NCBI RefSeq assembly: GCF_026626705.1
Contig: NZ_JAPNKC010000001.1
Span: 9,814,001-9,878,000 of the forward strand
From: Pyxidicoccus sp. MSG2
Lineage (GTDB): Bacteria; Myxococcota; Myxococcia; Myxococcales; Myxococcaceae
Length of the DNA: 64,000 nt
Direction: 5' to 3'
Shown here: positions 32,625-42,200 of the stretch, one piece after another
How the letters are laid out: each line of letters begins with the position of its first letter
Numbering within the stretch: the stretch's first letter is position 1
The notes under the pieces: model-generated
The model's database searches: none
What the model was told of the DNA's origin: nothing
The model's input: only the letters and a program-made list of their open reading frames with translations
Program-made: the position numbers and the translations under genes

Positions 32625-33597
32625 GCTCTTTCCGGATGGCCTTCAGGCCGGGAACCAGGCTGATGAGAATGTTCTCCGAGCGGATGGCGATTTCCGCCCG
32701 GCCCTGCATGCCCTCATAGAATCCGAGGGTCTTCATGCCGTCGGTAAAGGACGTCGTGGGCAGCCGCGCCTCGACGATGACCGACGACCCCTGGGGGGTA
32801 AAGCTGTCCGCGGTCGTCTGTCGCAGGTAGCGGCGCACCTCGGCCGGTCCCACCACCTCGTTACCCACCGACTCGACTGTGAGCGTCTGGTAGGCGTACG
32901 GAAAGCCGTCGAGCTCCAGCCTCAGCGGCATGCCGGGGCGCAGCAGCGGACGGTACTGGCCGGGGAACATCACCGCCACGCGGAAGTGGGAGTCGTCCCC
33001 GACGAGTGAGAGCGTGAGTTCGCCGGGCTCGAGCTGCTGGCCGGGGCGGATCCGGATGTCGCTCACCCGTCCTGCCCGAGGAGCACGGATGGTGCGCTCG
33101 TCCATGCGGGCCAGTGCCAGCTCCCGCTGGACACGCAGCGTGGTGAGCGCCTCTCGTGCGGAGGCATCCGCCGGGTCGCGGAGCATCTTGACGAGCTGGA
33201 GCTCGAACTCGTTCTCGATACGGCGCAGCTCCGCAGCCTCGCTGGCGGAGTGCTGGCGGACTAGCACCTGCAGGGCGGTGACGTGCTGGCCCGGGCTCAC
33301 CTCGACGGAGGTCACCGTCCCTGCTGCCCGAGCAGTCACATCCAGGCGCTCCTCCAGCAGGACGATGGCCGTACCGGAGGCATAGTCATTGATGGACCCG
33401 AAGACGCCGAAGGCGAGCGCGACGACGCACATGGCCAGCAGCAGTCGGTAGGTCCACAGGGCCCAATCCGGGGTGAGCTGCAACAGGTGCGCCTCGTGGC
33501 GAGGCCTCGCGCGGTGCTCTATCGCCTCTCGGCGGAAGACGCGTGGCCGTTGCTCCGACGCCAGTGAGTTCTGTTCCTTGGTCGGAGAGTCGCTCAT
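32614..33597 (-). CDS. HlyD/CvaA-type membrane fusion protein partnering the C39 exporter
   Basis: The 327-residue protein starts at ATG 33597, overlapping the preceding gene's stop (ATGA). A cytoplasmic stretch with VFRREAIEHR is typical of colicin V-type adaptors. One membrane helix follows (about 50-70, LLLAMCVVALAFGVFGSI). Periplasmic lipoyl and barrel segments include AAGTVTSVEVSPGQHV and RAGRVSDIRIRPGQQL. It bridges the ABC exporter towards an outer-membrane channel. No TolC-type gene is in the island, so a chromosomal channel must be shared. Confidence 0.9.
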
Positions 33598-34538
33598 GGG
33601 GTTGGATGGGCGGAACTGCGGGTGGTGGGCACGGGATGGACACGGACCACCCTGCCCGACAGTCCTGGAGGGTGTTCCCCGGCACCAACTGTGAGCCGGG
33701 CCTCCGCGATGATCATTCGGGATGCCGAGTCCACCTCGGGGGAGAAATTCTCGATGATCCCGGGGAGGACGCGCTCGAGGTCCTTGATGCGCACGTCCAC
33801 CGGCTGGCCGGTGGCGAGGGCAGGGCCCTGCTCCTCCGGGACAGCGAAGCGCACCCACATCTCCGCAGAGCTCACCAGGCGCACGACAGGCGTGCCTCGC
33901 GGGGCGGATGCGCCCGGATCCACGTAGCGGGCGGTGACCACTCCATCGAAAGGGGCACGGATGACTTGATCGCGACTTCGTTGCTCAAGCTGCGCCACGC
34001 GAGCGAGCTGCTCCTGCACGCGGGCGCGAGCCGCTTCCAGCCGCGAGGCGGCGTACTGTTCCTGGTAGCGCGACGAGGCCAGTTCCTCCTGGGAGAGGGC
34101 ATCCTGCCGGAGCTCGGCGGCCTTCCGGTTGCGTGCGTTCCGCTCCAAGGCTTCCTGGTGTTCCAGGGCCGCTTTCTCCTCGTCTGCGCGGCTCGCGCGC
34201 AGCAGCGCCCGTGCCACTTCCAGCTCGTTCTTCACCTGCTGATCATCGAGCTGCGCGAGGACCTGATTCCGGGCGACCCGGTCCCCCAGTCGCACGCGCA
34301 CCTCGGTGACCAGTCCTTCCACACGGGTGGAGACATCGACGGTATCCCGGTTGACGATCACTCCGGTGAAGCCCGCCAACGACGTTGGCGCGGCGTGGTG
34401 GCCCTGCTCGTCGTATCCGGGGCGCGAGGTGCCGGTTTCAACGACCTTCCCGTGCGCTCCCGTACGCAGACGGAGCAGCAAACCCATGCACACCAGGGTG
34501 AGCGCGATACCAGCTGCCGCAAGTGCAAACATTTTCAT
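33594..34538 (-). CDS. RND/MacA-type periplasmic adaptor protein
   Basis: The 314-residue protein starts at MKMFALAAAGIALTLVCMGL, an N-terminal membrane helix. It continues with the first lipoyl half (VEGLVTEVRVRLGDRV), a long coiled-coil hairpin (about 105-180, Glu/Arg/Ala rich) and the second lipoyl half (RAPFDGVVTARYVDPG). This is a membrane-fusion protein of the efflux type. The upstream longer frame is less likely because the helix would then be internal. It is the first gene of the export operon (adaptor, adaptor, ABC). Having two adaptors with one transporter is unusual; no RND pump or MacB is present. Confidence 0.85.
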   Translation of the reverse strand: MKMFALAAAGIALTLVCMGLLLRLRTGAHGKVVETGTSRPGYDEQGHHAAPTSLAGFTGVIVNRDTVDVSTRVEGLVTEVRVRLGDRVARNQVLAQLDDQQVKNELEVARALLRASRADEEKAALEHQEALERNARNRKAAELRQDALSQEELASSRYQEQYAASRLEAARARVQEQLARVAQLEQRSRDQVIRAPFDGVVTARYVDPGASAPRGTPVVRLVSSAEMWVRFAVPEEQGPALATGQPVDVRIKDLERVLPGIIENFSPEVDSASRMIIAEARLTVGAGEHPPGLSGRVVRVHPVPTTRSSAHPTP

Positions 34539-34605
34539 CAATACGTTTCCGGGAGATCTCAGGATTCGGTGCGAGGAACGAACGATTGAACAGTGCCTCG
34601 GAAAT

Positions 34606-34702
34606 CCAGACACATTCCAGTGGCCACCCCGGAGACGGGAGCGGACGGCCGCCCTCCTGCCTTCCGTGCAATTGTAGGACGGTGATCTGGAATGGAGTCT
34701 GG
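34606..34702. promoter_or_regulatory. Spaced inverted repeat in the divergent intergenic region
   Basis: CCAGACACATTCCAG (34606-34620) and CTGGAATGGAGTCTGG (34687-34702) are near-perfect inverse copies with one substitution and one insertion, separated by 66 bases. They lie between the divergent adaptor and protease genes, where both promoters must be. They could be paired operator half-sites, or the stem of a long hairpin. Confidence 0.4.
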
Positions 34703-34806
34703 GCCAGAACGAGTGTCATCTTGTCTTCAGTGGTCTGGTGGGTTGGCCGCCATGCCGCGCCTCCGGACTTTGTCCGAGACTTCCACTGACCTACCTACTC
34801 AGACAC

Positions 34807-36414
34807 ATGCGCTCACTCCAGTCCGTGCCCCGCATCCTGCTGGCCCCCGTCCTGCTGGTGGCGGCTACTTCGGCCATCGCGCGGGGCTCGCGCACTCATG
34901 AGGATGCAATGCCTCCTGTCACCTTGAGCGGGCCTGCCATGAAGGTCCGCCTCGACCTACTCGCGAACCTCACCTACCAACTCGATTGTGTTTCGGGGCT
35001 CCCCATCTCGTGCAGCCAGGAGAACTACCGGGTGTTATGGGAGCGCGAGTTCCTGCACTCCCAGTCGGACAGGGAGCGGGTGGACGAGTGGCGTAGGGGG
35101 AGGGAGCGGTACATGGAACCCCTCGTCCTCCCGTTCGATGGGCAGGAGGGCGTGCCTCCGCCGCTCGCAGGCCGGACTGGGTTGGTGCGCCTGTTCGACA
35201 AGGCTCGTGGGGCAGGCTTCCAGGCGACGTCTTTGCGCGACTACGAAAGACTCCTGGAGTTGCTCACGACTCCGGAGGACGGAGCGCGCCTCGTGGCGGT
35301 GGTCCGCCACTTCGCGCCGCGCTTCGAGGCGTGGTGGAGGCGCGAGGCACTTCCGGCAGGCCAGCCGTACAGGCAGCGGATGGAGACGCTCCTGAAAGAG
35401 TCACGCATCGCGGCGCGTGTCGCGCAGTTCACACGCTTTTATGGCTCGCGTCAGGTGACAGAGGCCCCCTTGGAGCTCGTGCTGCTCTATCGCCCCAAAC
35501 TGACATCTGAGGGAACGGGGGGAGAGCAGCTCGAGCGGCGCTCCCTAGTGGAGTTCGTGGCGGGAGAACAGCCCGAGGAGCGTCTGGATGTCGTGCTCCA
35601 CGAACTCTGTCATTACCTGTACGCACGCATGCCGCTCTCCAGCCTCCAGGAGCTTGAGACGAGGTTCGTGAGGCAGATGGCAGGAGGCCGCCGGCCCAGC
35701 GTCATCTCCGCGTACAACCTGCTGGACGAGGCGCTCGCCACGGCATTCGGCAATGGCCTCATCGGGCGGGCGATGCTTCCGGCGGAGCGCTTCGACGCGC
35801 TCATGGCGAAGCCGCTCTCGTTCTACAACGAGCCTTCCGTCGATCTCGCCGGTAAGAGCCTATTGCCCTGGCTTGAGGGTTGGCTCAGCGCGGGGCACAC
35901 CCTGGCGCACCCTGAGTTCGTGCCGCGGTACGTGGCGGAACTGGAGCGCGCCTTTGGTCCGGCGCTTTCGACGCCGAAGCTCTATCTCAACCACCTGCTT
36001 TTATTATCCGACGAGACCTACGGAATCTCGTTCCGCCACATGGTGCGGGCGGCGCTTCAGCCAGCGGCCTCATTCGTTGTGGAGGAACCCTGCTGTGGGG
36101 AGAAGATGCGTACCGAGTACCAGGACAAGCTGAACCTGGGCGCACTCGTGATAGTGCACCCCTCACGGTTGGATTCGCTGGTGGATGCGGGGGTGCTCGG
36201 CGCGCTAGACGTAGGCGTCTTGCGGCCCCGGGTCGACTCACGAGGGGCGGCGCTGTTCGGCTTCCAGCGCGCTTCAGGCTCGTATGCGTTCGTGATTGCC
36301 GCACGCGACGCAGAGGGGGTCGAGTGCATGGTGCGGCACCTCGCCGGAGCTCCGGCCCTGTTTACCGGGCTTGTGGGGGAGGAGGGCTTCCCCCAGGGCA
36401 CTGATTGCCGCTGA
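34807..36414 (+). CDS. Secreted HExxH zinc metalloprotease, family not identified
   Basis: The 535-residue protein starts at ATG 34807 so that an export signal comes first (MRSLQSVPRILLAPVLLVAA). The zinc site is VLHELCHYLYARM with His265 and His269, and Glu308 in LLDEALATAF is a candidate third ligand. It may be lipidation-free and periplasmic or extracellular. It is transcribed away from the export operon across a 268-base shared regulatory region, so it may trim the exported peptide, cleave it for self-protection, or be unrelated. Its HExCH motif resembles that of the cytoplasmic HExxH protein at the other end of the RiPP block, but the surrounding sequence differs. Confidence 0.75.
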   Translation: MRSLQSVPRILLAPVLLVAATSAIARGSRTHEDAMPPVTLSGPAMKVRLDLLANLTYQLDCVSGLPISCSQENYRVLWEREFLHSQSDRERVDEWRRGRERYMEPLVLPFDGQEGVPPPLAGRTGLVRLFDKARGAGFQATSLRDYERLLELLTTPEDGARLVAVVRHFAPRFEAWWRREALPAGQPYRQRMETLLKESRIAARVAQFTRFYGSRQVTEAPLELVLLYRPKLTSEGTGGEQLERRSLVEFVAGEQPEERLDVVLHELCHYLYARMPLSSLQELETRFVRQMAGGRRPSVISAYNLLDEALATAFGNGLIGRAMLPAERFDALMAKPLSFYNEPSVDLAGKSLLPWLEGWLSAGHTLAHPEFVPRYVAELERAFGPALSTPKLYLNHLLLLSDETYGISFRHMVRAALQPAASFVVEEPCCGEKMRTEYQDKLNLGALVIVHPSRLDSLVDAGVLGALDVGVLRPRVDSRGAALFGFQRASGSYAFVIAARDAEGVECMVRHLAGAPALFTGLVGEEGFPQGTDCR

Positions 36415-36989
36415 TGCGGAGCAAGACCGTACGGGCAGCCCTGTCATCGGGAGTCTACCTGGGCAGTCGCCCGGGTCATGTACTGGGTGTTGCTTACCTC
36501 GGTCTCCTGCGTCTCCTGCTCCCGCGCCGAGAGCGTCTGCGACAGGGCCCGTATCCGCATTGTGCGCAGGCCCGCTACCATTCCGGAGAGGCGGGCCACA
36601 CATACGGTGCGGCCCATCGCCTGGAGCATGCCGTGCAGCCGGCGGGAGTCGGCGAAGAGCAGCTCCGCGTCCGTGGAGACGTAGTCGGGCCTCCCTGCAT
36701 CGGGCACCATCGCGGTGTGGGTGTGCCAGCCGCCCGCCAGTCCGTGCCCGGCTTCGTACGCGTGCAGATCCTCATGCGACAGTTCCGACAGGACTCCGGC
36801 GGGGCCTGCCCGGCCGTGCCCCATCGGATGGCTGCTGCACACGACGGAGGCCGCCCGCGACACGCACGCTCCTGGGCCGGCTACTGGAGGAGGGCATCAA
36901 CCGGGGCGCCGACCGCACCGTCCGAGTGGTCCGCACGCCGCTCGACGTGTCCCAGTTGCACCTGTGGCGGCTGCGGCTGGCGGGAACGC
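36415..36989. other. 575-bp stretch with no supported gene
   Basis: Frames are open on both strands. A minus-strand frame at 36444-36863 has a plausible-looking composition but no ribosome site or family motif. The plus strand leads into a kinase remnant. The stretch probably consists of gene debris. Confidence 0.4.
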
Positions 36990-37176
36990 CGCATGACCGG
37001 GGCGGCATGGGCGTGGGGCTCTCCATCGCGCAGAAGATCATCCAGCACCATGGGGACATCTCGCATTGGAGAGCCGCGAGGGGGAGGGCACCACCGCCCG
37101 CATCTGCCTCCCGCTGCTCACAGCGCACTCCGGCCTCCAGCCCATTCCTCATGAGCAGGACGGTGCTCTCGCGTGA
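36990..37176 (+). pseudogene. Remnant of a histidine kinase ATPase domain, frameshifted
   Basis: One frame contains GGMGVGLSIAQKIIQHHGD, the G2 box of a sensor histidine kinase. About 15 bases further on, the continuation ESREGEGTTARICLPLL, the usual end of that domain, lies in a different frame and stops at 37174-37176. The dimerisation, N-box and G1 box regions are absent. It is a decayed fragment and should not be functional. Confidence 0.65.
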
Positions 37177-37466
37177 GCGCAACACGCGGCGCCCTCAGTG
37201 CCCGGCTGAAGATGACCGACTTCTCCACCATCTGTGCGCGCCCCCAAACAACGCGGCGAATACAGCGCTCCTGCACTGGCAGGACCGGCTCTTCACCCTG
37301 CATGTGCAGAGTCGCCCCACCGAAGGAGCACTCCAATGGCCTGCACACGCGAGCGCTGCAAATACGGGGGCCAAAGCAGCCTACTTCCATGTGCCCCTCT
37401 GGTGCGGGACCGTGCGTTTCCTGCGGAGTACCCAGGTGGGCGTTCACTGCACCCCGGAGACGCATC

Positions 37467-37610
37467 ATGGCTGTCAATTCCCTCAAGTCCTTTCTCCTGA
37501 CCCCTCTGACCCTGGCCACGCTCATCGGATGTGGTGGTGAGGTGCTGGAGCCTCGCCCGGGTTGCAGACCGCAGCCCAGGCGTCTGGCTGTCCTTGCAGA
37601 CCCAGTCTAG
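37467..37610 (+). CDS. Very short lipoprotein, probably truncated by a frameshift
   Basis: The 47-residue protein has a good ribosome site (GGAGA about six bases before the ATG). A lipoprotein signal, SFLLTPLTLATLIGC, puts the lipid on Cys22. Only 25 residues of mature chain follow before TAG. A shift of frame near 37562 would continue it (LQTAAQAS...), so this is probably the start of a broken lipoprotein gene. The function is unknown. Confidence 0.5.
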   Translation: MAVNSLKSFLLTPLTLATLIGCGGEVLEPRPGCRPQPRRLAVLADPV

Positions 37611-37679
37611 AATCAGTCCCAGAAACGGCCGAGTGGCAGGTGCCCTCATCCCGCCGGAGCAGAGCGCCACCCATGCGGC

Positions 37680-38288
37680 TCAATCCTCGGGCGCGTCCTC
37701 TTCGATTTCGAAGAGGACAATCCCTGCGGCACGGGGAGATTTCGACAAAGCCGTGTCCAGCGTGTCGGCCGTGTCTGCTCCCTCCACCGCCATCAAGAGA
37801 ACTGGGCTTTCACCGGGCTCCAACTTCCAGCGTCTACCGGGCATCCATCCCTGGGAGGTTCTCGACTGATAAAACACCCGGACATGCTCGCCGGGGGCTT
37901 GGTAGGGGTGTATTTCGAGCGTGAGCCCCACCTTGACGGAGAGCGACTCGATGTCTCCCCATGCAGGGGCGGTCAGCAACTCAGGAGCCCTGACGGTAGG
38001 GCCCAGGAGTGCTGTGAGTGGGGGGGGCTCTAGATGAACTCTCAGCGCCACTCCCGAGGGGAAGCGTGTCTTGCGCCGGAGCCTGCTCAAGGCTGACGCG
38101 AGCCAGGGATGGCTGAGGACTTCCATCGCGAACCGGTCGATGGTCTCGCGCTGCGTAACGGCCTGGGCCCATCGAGTTGCTGCGTCCGGCGTTGCGAGCA
38201 GGGCCCGCCAGGCCTCAGGGGTCTCCGGGTCATCCTCGCCTTGGACGAGTGCATCGAGCGTCACGAAGTCCACGGGCTTGCGGCTCAA
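37680..38288 (-). CDS. Uncharacterised protein, last gene of the CHAT operon
   Basis: The 202-residue soluble protein has no recognisable domain. Its N-terminal half is helical with several Trp and Arg residues (TPEAWRALLATPDAATRWAQ). The C-terminal half looks like beta strands (VKVGLTLEIHPYQ, HVRVFYQS, ESPVLLMAVEG) and may be a carbohydrate-binding or Ig-like sandwich. Its ATG overlaps the stop of the preceding gene (ATGA), which ties it to the CHAT operon. It may be an effector or cleavage target of the CHAT protease, which is inference from position only. Confidence 0.6.
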   Translation of the reverse strand: MSRKPVDFVTLDALVQGEDDPETPEAWRALLATPDAATRWAQAVTQRETIDRFAMEVLSHPWLASALSRLRRKTRFPSGVALRVHLEPPPLTALLGPTVRAPELLTAPAWGDIESLSVKVGLTLEIHPYQAPGEHVRVFYQSRTSQGWMPGRRWKLEPGESPVLLMAVEGADTADTLDTALSKSPRAAGIVLFEIEEDAPED

Positions 38289-39289
38289 GGGCGCCTCCTA
38301 CTTGCGACGGATGGAAGCGCTTCGATGCGGCGCTCCAATTCAGGGCTTGCTCCCTCATCTAGGGCAAATGCGGTGAGGGTGGTCTTGGTCACGGACATGC
38401 GCAAGAGCTGCCACTCCATGAGTGCCACGGCGTCCGCTGTCTCCGTTGGCACGTCGAGGGAGCTGATCAACTGGTGGATGAGCGCGCTCACTCCCTCACG
38501 CCGCAGGCGTTGGATCGCTCTCTTTTCCTTTGGAGCTGACAGGGGCAGTGCCGCGGCGATCTCCTCCTCTGTTCGACGGTAGGGCGGCACGTTCTGACAT
38601 CGGCGGAACAGCCATTCAGCTACCGCGAGATGTGAGGGTACGGCGTCCTTCTCGTGGAGAAGCAGCCTGCAGAAGAGGCATGCGAAGCGGAACAGCGCAT
38701 CATGGATTCGGATGCTCCGCTCTTTCTTCATCCGGGGTTCGTGCGCGGGCTCGGGGATTGGCAACTCGAACCATAGGGAGCGCAGCTCCTCCGTGGCCCG
38801 GAGCCACCATGTGACGAGGTCCGGACAGGTACGAGCGAGCAGCTCCGACAATGTGTGGGAGAGCCGCTCTACCAGTCGTTGCACATCCAGGTCGGGTGCG
38901 GGCGCTACTTCCGATTCAGGGGGCTCGGCAGGAGCCAGGTCCCGTCGGCATGCCGCCTCCAGTTGCTGCATCTTCCGCTGGAAGCCCGCTGCTCCCTCTC
39001 GCTGGGAGAGCCAGAAACGCGCCTGGGTGAAGAGACGCCAGCTGCGCGAAGGCGGGCCGAGCTTTCCCGGCTTCAGAGTGCCGGTAGCGAACCGTTCGAG
39101 ACACCAGTCGACGGCGTCATCAAGGGTGCGGAACCGGAACGCGTCGAGCAGGTTCTGCTCGCCGTAGGGCTTCGCCACTTGTGCAAGGCTATGACGGAGC
39201 AGGAGGGCGAGGACTTCACGGTGCTCCTGCACCAGCGAGGCGCATCCCGCCTTGGACCAGTCGGTGATGGGGGTCTCCAGCCGGTTCAT
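38285..39289 (-). CDS. Uncharacterised helical protein, middle gene of the CHAT operon
   Basis: The 334-residue protein is predicted soluble and mostly helical. Features are Trp/Arg-rich segments (PPSRSWRLFTQARFWLSQRE) and a C-terminal stretch EEEIAAALPLSAPKEKRAIQRLRREG that could be a helix-turn-helix. The layout faintly recalls sigma-factor-like regulators of myxobacterial CHAT loci, but I cannot assign a family. It starts three bases after the CHAT gene stop, so it is co-translated with it. Confidence 0.6.
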   Translation of the reverse strand: MNRLETPITDWSKAGCASLVQEHREVLALLLRHSLAQVAKPYGEQNLLDAFRFRTLDDAVDWCLERFATGTLKPGKLGPPSRSWRLFTQARFWLSQREGAAGFQRKMQQLEAACRRDLAPAEPPESEVAPAPDLDVQRLVERLSHTLSELLARTCPDLVTWWLRATEELRSLWFELPIPEPAHEPRMKKERSIRIHDALFRFACLFCRLLLHEKDAVPSHLAVAEWLFRRCQNVPPYRRTEEEIAAALPLSAPKEKRAIQRLRREGVSALIHQLISSLDVPTETADAVALMEWQLLRMSVTKTTLTAFALDEGASPELERRIEALPSVASRRRP

Positions 39290-39292
39290 GTG

Positions 39293-42200
39293 CTACGCCC
39301 CCCACCAACGGAAAGCCGCGAGGTGTACTGGCTGGCACAGCTCTTCTACCAGCTCATCTCCGGACAGGTTCACAACCAGGGGAGATTCAGCTCCATTGGC
39401 GAACGGCACGAGCTGGCTCGGGTCGATGTTGAACACGAGCGTCGCAGCGGATTGTCTCAGGTGGTCGAGCAACTCCAGCACCTGCCGCACTGTCCGCTGA
39501 CCCGCCTGACGTCGAAGCTCTTGCAGGGCCGCACCCGTCAATCTGAGCGCTTCTTTCAGCGCCTCGGGGCGGTGGCCAATCCGCCGTCGAATCAGCCCGT
39601 AATGCTCGCACACCAGTGCCTTGACGATGTCGTGGACAGGCCATGCTAGGTCGATGACCGCCAATGCGCCATTGGCAAGGAAGCTCGCGGCGAGCCCGGG
39701 GATGCGGTCTCCATCATTGCGCAAGGGGTGCAGCATTCCCGCGCTTCCAGCGGTGCATGCCCAGATTTCGACCACCTCACAGCGAGGCATGATCATCCCG
39801 TGGGTATTTCGGTCCCGGAGTGCTCTTTGTCCCTCCAACTGCATGAGCGCCAGCGTGTCGTTGAGCGAGTCCACCTTGCCGACGCCATACAGTCGCAGTG
39901 TGCGAATCCGTGAGGCCTGGGGCTCCAGGGTTCCCACCTCCACCACGCGGCTGCCGCTGAGATCTCCGGGGTCGACCACCAGGTATGGTGGATGAACGCG
40001 CCGGAGCGTTTCCACCGCAGCCTCGCCGAACCCGGTGGTTTCCTTCTCGCGGTCTCGGGCGAGCAGGCAGGCCGTGAAGTCCTCATCCTCACGTTCCCTC
40101 GGCGGGAGGGAGAAACCAATCGATGGCATGTGGACGAGCGCTTCTACCTGATGCGCGAGGATCCCCCCCGCGAGCTTCAAGCCAAGCAGCGGCAACTCAC
40201 GCAGGGCTCCCGGAGCCAGGACACTCCACTTCAACTTCTTTCGGGCCTGCGCAATTCGAAGCAGTGACTCGAGCACCGGCGCCAGCTGTTCCTCCACCAT
40301 GTGCCACGCGTTCCTCCGCATGTCCGAGGAGGACCCCCGGCGGGAGGTGGCATCCTCCTCGGAGGGGCGCAGCACGCCCAGGAGCGCGCCCTGGATCAGG
40401 GCCTTCTCCAGCAGGAACGTCCGCTGACCGTGCGAGTGCCCATCGTTCCAGTACGCCATGATTAGCAGTTCCCCCCGAGGCTCGATCACCAGCCCGAGAA
40501 CACCGTAGCCATCAGAGAGGTTCCTGAGGGCCTTCTCATTCTCCTCGAGGTCTCGCCTTGGTTCGATGACGCTGGTCACGCCAGGGAATTCCTGGACGCC
40601 CATGAGCTTGCGGCCCCGCTCATCCGCTTCAAGGAGCGTTGCCCAGGTCTTGGCGATGCTCGCCTCGATCCAGGCGGAGAGGCAGGTGGCCTCGAAGGCG
40701 GTGGTGTGTGGAGGACGCGTTCCCTCCTTGCGGAGCGAGAGACACGTTTCGCCGAGGGTCCAGGCCGTCAGATCCGTGTCCACCTTCAGTCCCTGAACCA
40801 GGGATTGCGAGGACAGGGCATAGGGGTCCAGGTGGTGAGGATGAGGCTTGGGGAGTGTTGGATCCAAGCTGGGAAACAGGGCCGCATCGGACAGTGCCGT
40901 GTGAAGCAGCCGCCGGATCCTCAATAGATCCCACAGGTATTGCATGGCCGGCGGGAGGGACTCCAACCCCAGCGCTTCTGGCAGCCGCGCGAGCCGATGG
41001 AGCACGGTCAGACGCAGATCGCACGAGTACTGCAGGCAGGCGAGGAGGTGAACAACGTCTTCCGGGTGCGCGCGGGCATGTCCCGCCAGATACCCGTTGA
41101 GCATCCATCGGTATGCCGGTCCCAGCGTTCCCGTCATCCGCACCAGGGCAGAGCGGTCATCGGACGGGTACCCCCAGAGCGCGACCTCCATCCGATTGAG
41201 TGCGTGGTTGGAGGCCTTGGGCAGCATGCCCGCGCCCGGCCGCGGCCCTTCTTGCACCGCCTTGTGGTTGACTACGGCAACGAGCTCCTTCGGCGGCAGA
41301 AACCCCACGGCTTCATCAATATTCAAAGGCGCGTCACCCAGACGTTCGAGCAGGCCGTGCAGACGATAGACGGCCGCCGCAGTCTCTCGATGGGGCCAGG
41401 TCTGCGGGGCGAGCTTGCGTATCGCATCGATGCTGCTCGCGTTTTGCGCACGCACCGTCGGGGATCCCATGGCGATCAGCTCGGCCGCGATCGTGGCTAC
41501 TCGGAGAGCTTCGAATGTGTCTGGACCTATCCTTTCCAGAGCTGGGAAGATTTCCTCGAGCGCTGCCTGAACCGCATGATCGGGCTCCTCCTCCTGCTGG
41601 TGCGCACGCTTAAGGAAGTTCAACCGGGCCCGCGCCGCCATGGTGTCGGCGGATAGGTCCGCGAAGCTGGGAGAGAGACCGGCCAGAAGTCCCTCCGCCC
41701 GGGCCAGGGGCACGGTGTAGGGGAGCATGGGGCGGACATCCCCTCGCTGGGCGACCTCCAGCCAGAGATGCGCGGCCTCCACGGAGAGTCGCTCCCGCTC
41801 GTGTGACGAGATGCCTGGAACCGCAAGCGCCTCATGGACCCACGCCAGCGCAGCAAGCAGGTTGTCGGATTGAGAGGAGTTCAGCCGATCGCGCAGCACA
41901 CGAGCCACCGCCAGGGCTCGTTCCGGCGAAGGGGACTCACCGGGCTCGGGGGTGGCCTCGCTTTCGAGCCAAGTATCCTGCAACTCATCGAAGGAAACCG
42001 GTGACGGCGGTTCCTGGGCGAGGAGTTGTTCCAACTGCGCCCGCTCCTCGTCAGTGAGCGCCCGGTCGGAGACTGGTGTCCATTCCTTCTCGGCCCTCCA
42101 CTCCGGTAGGCCCACGAAGCGGATGCCTGCCCACGCAACCGGGCATGACAGTCGCACTTCCAGCTCGCCCACCTGGTGCTCGCTCATCTGCTCCGGAACG

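Noticed and set aside
36444..36863. Minus-strand 139-codon frame
   Set aside because: The composition is acceptable, but there is no ribosome site, no motif and overlapping open frames on the plus strand. It may be a decayed gene.
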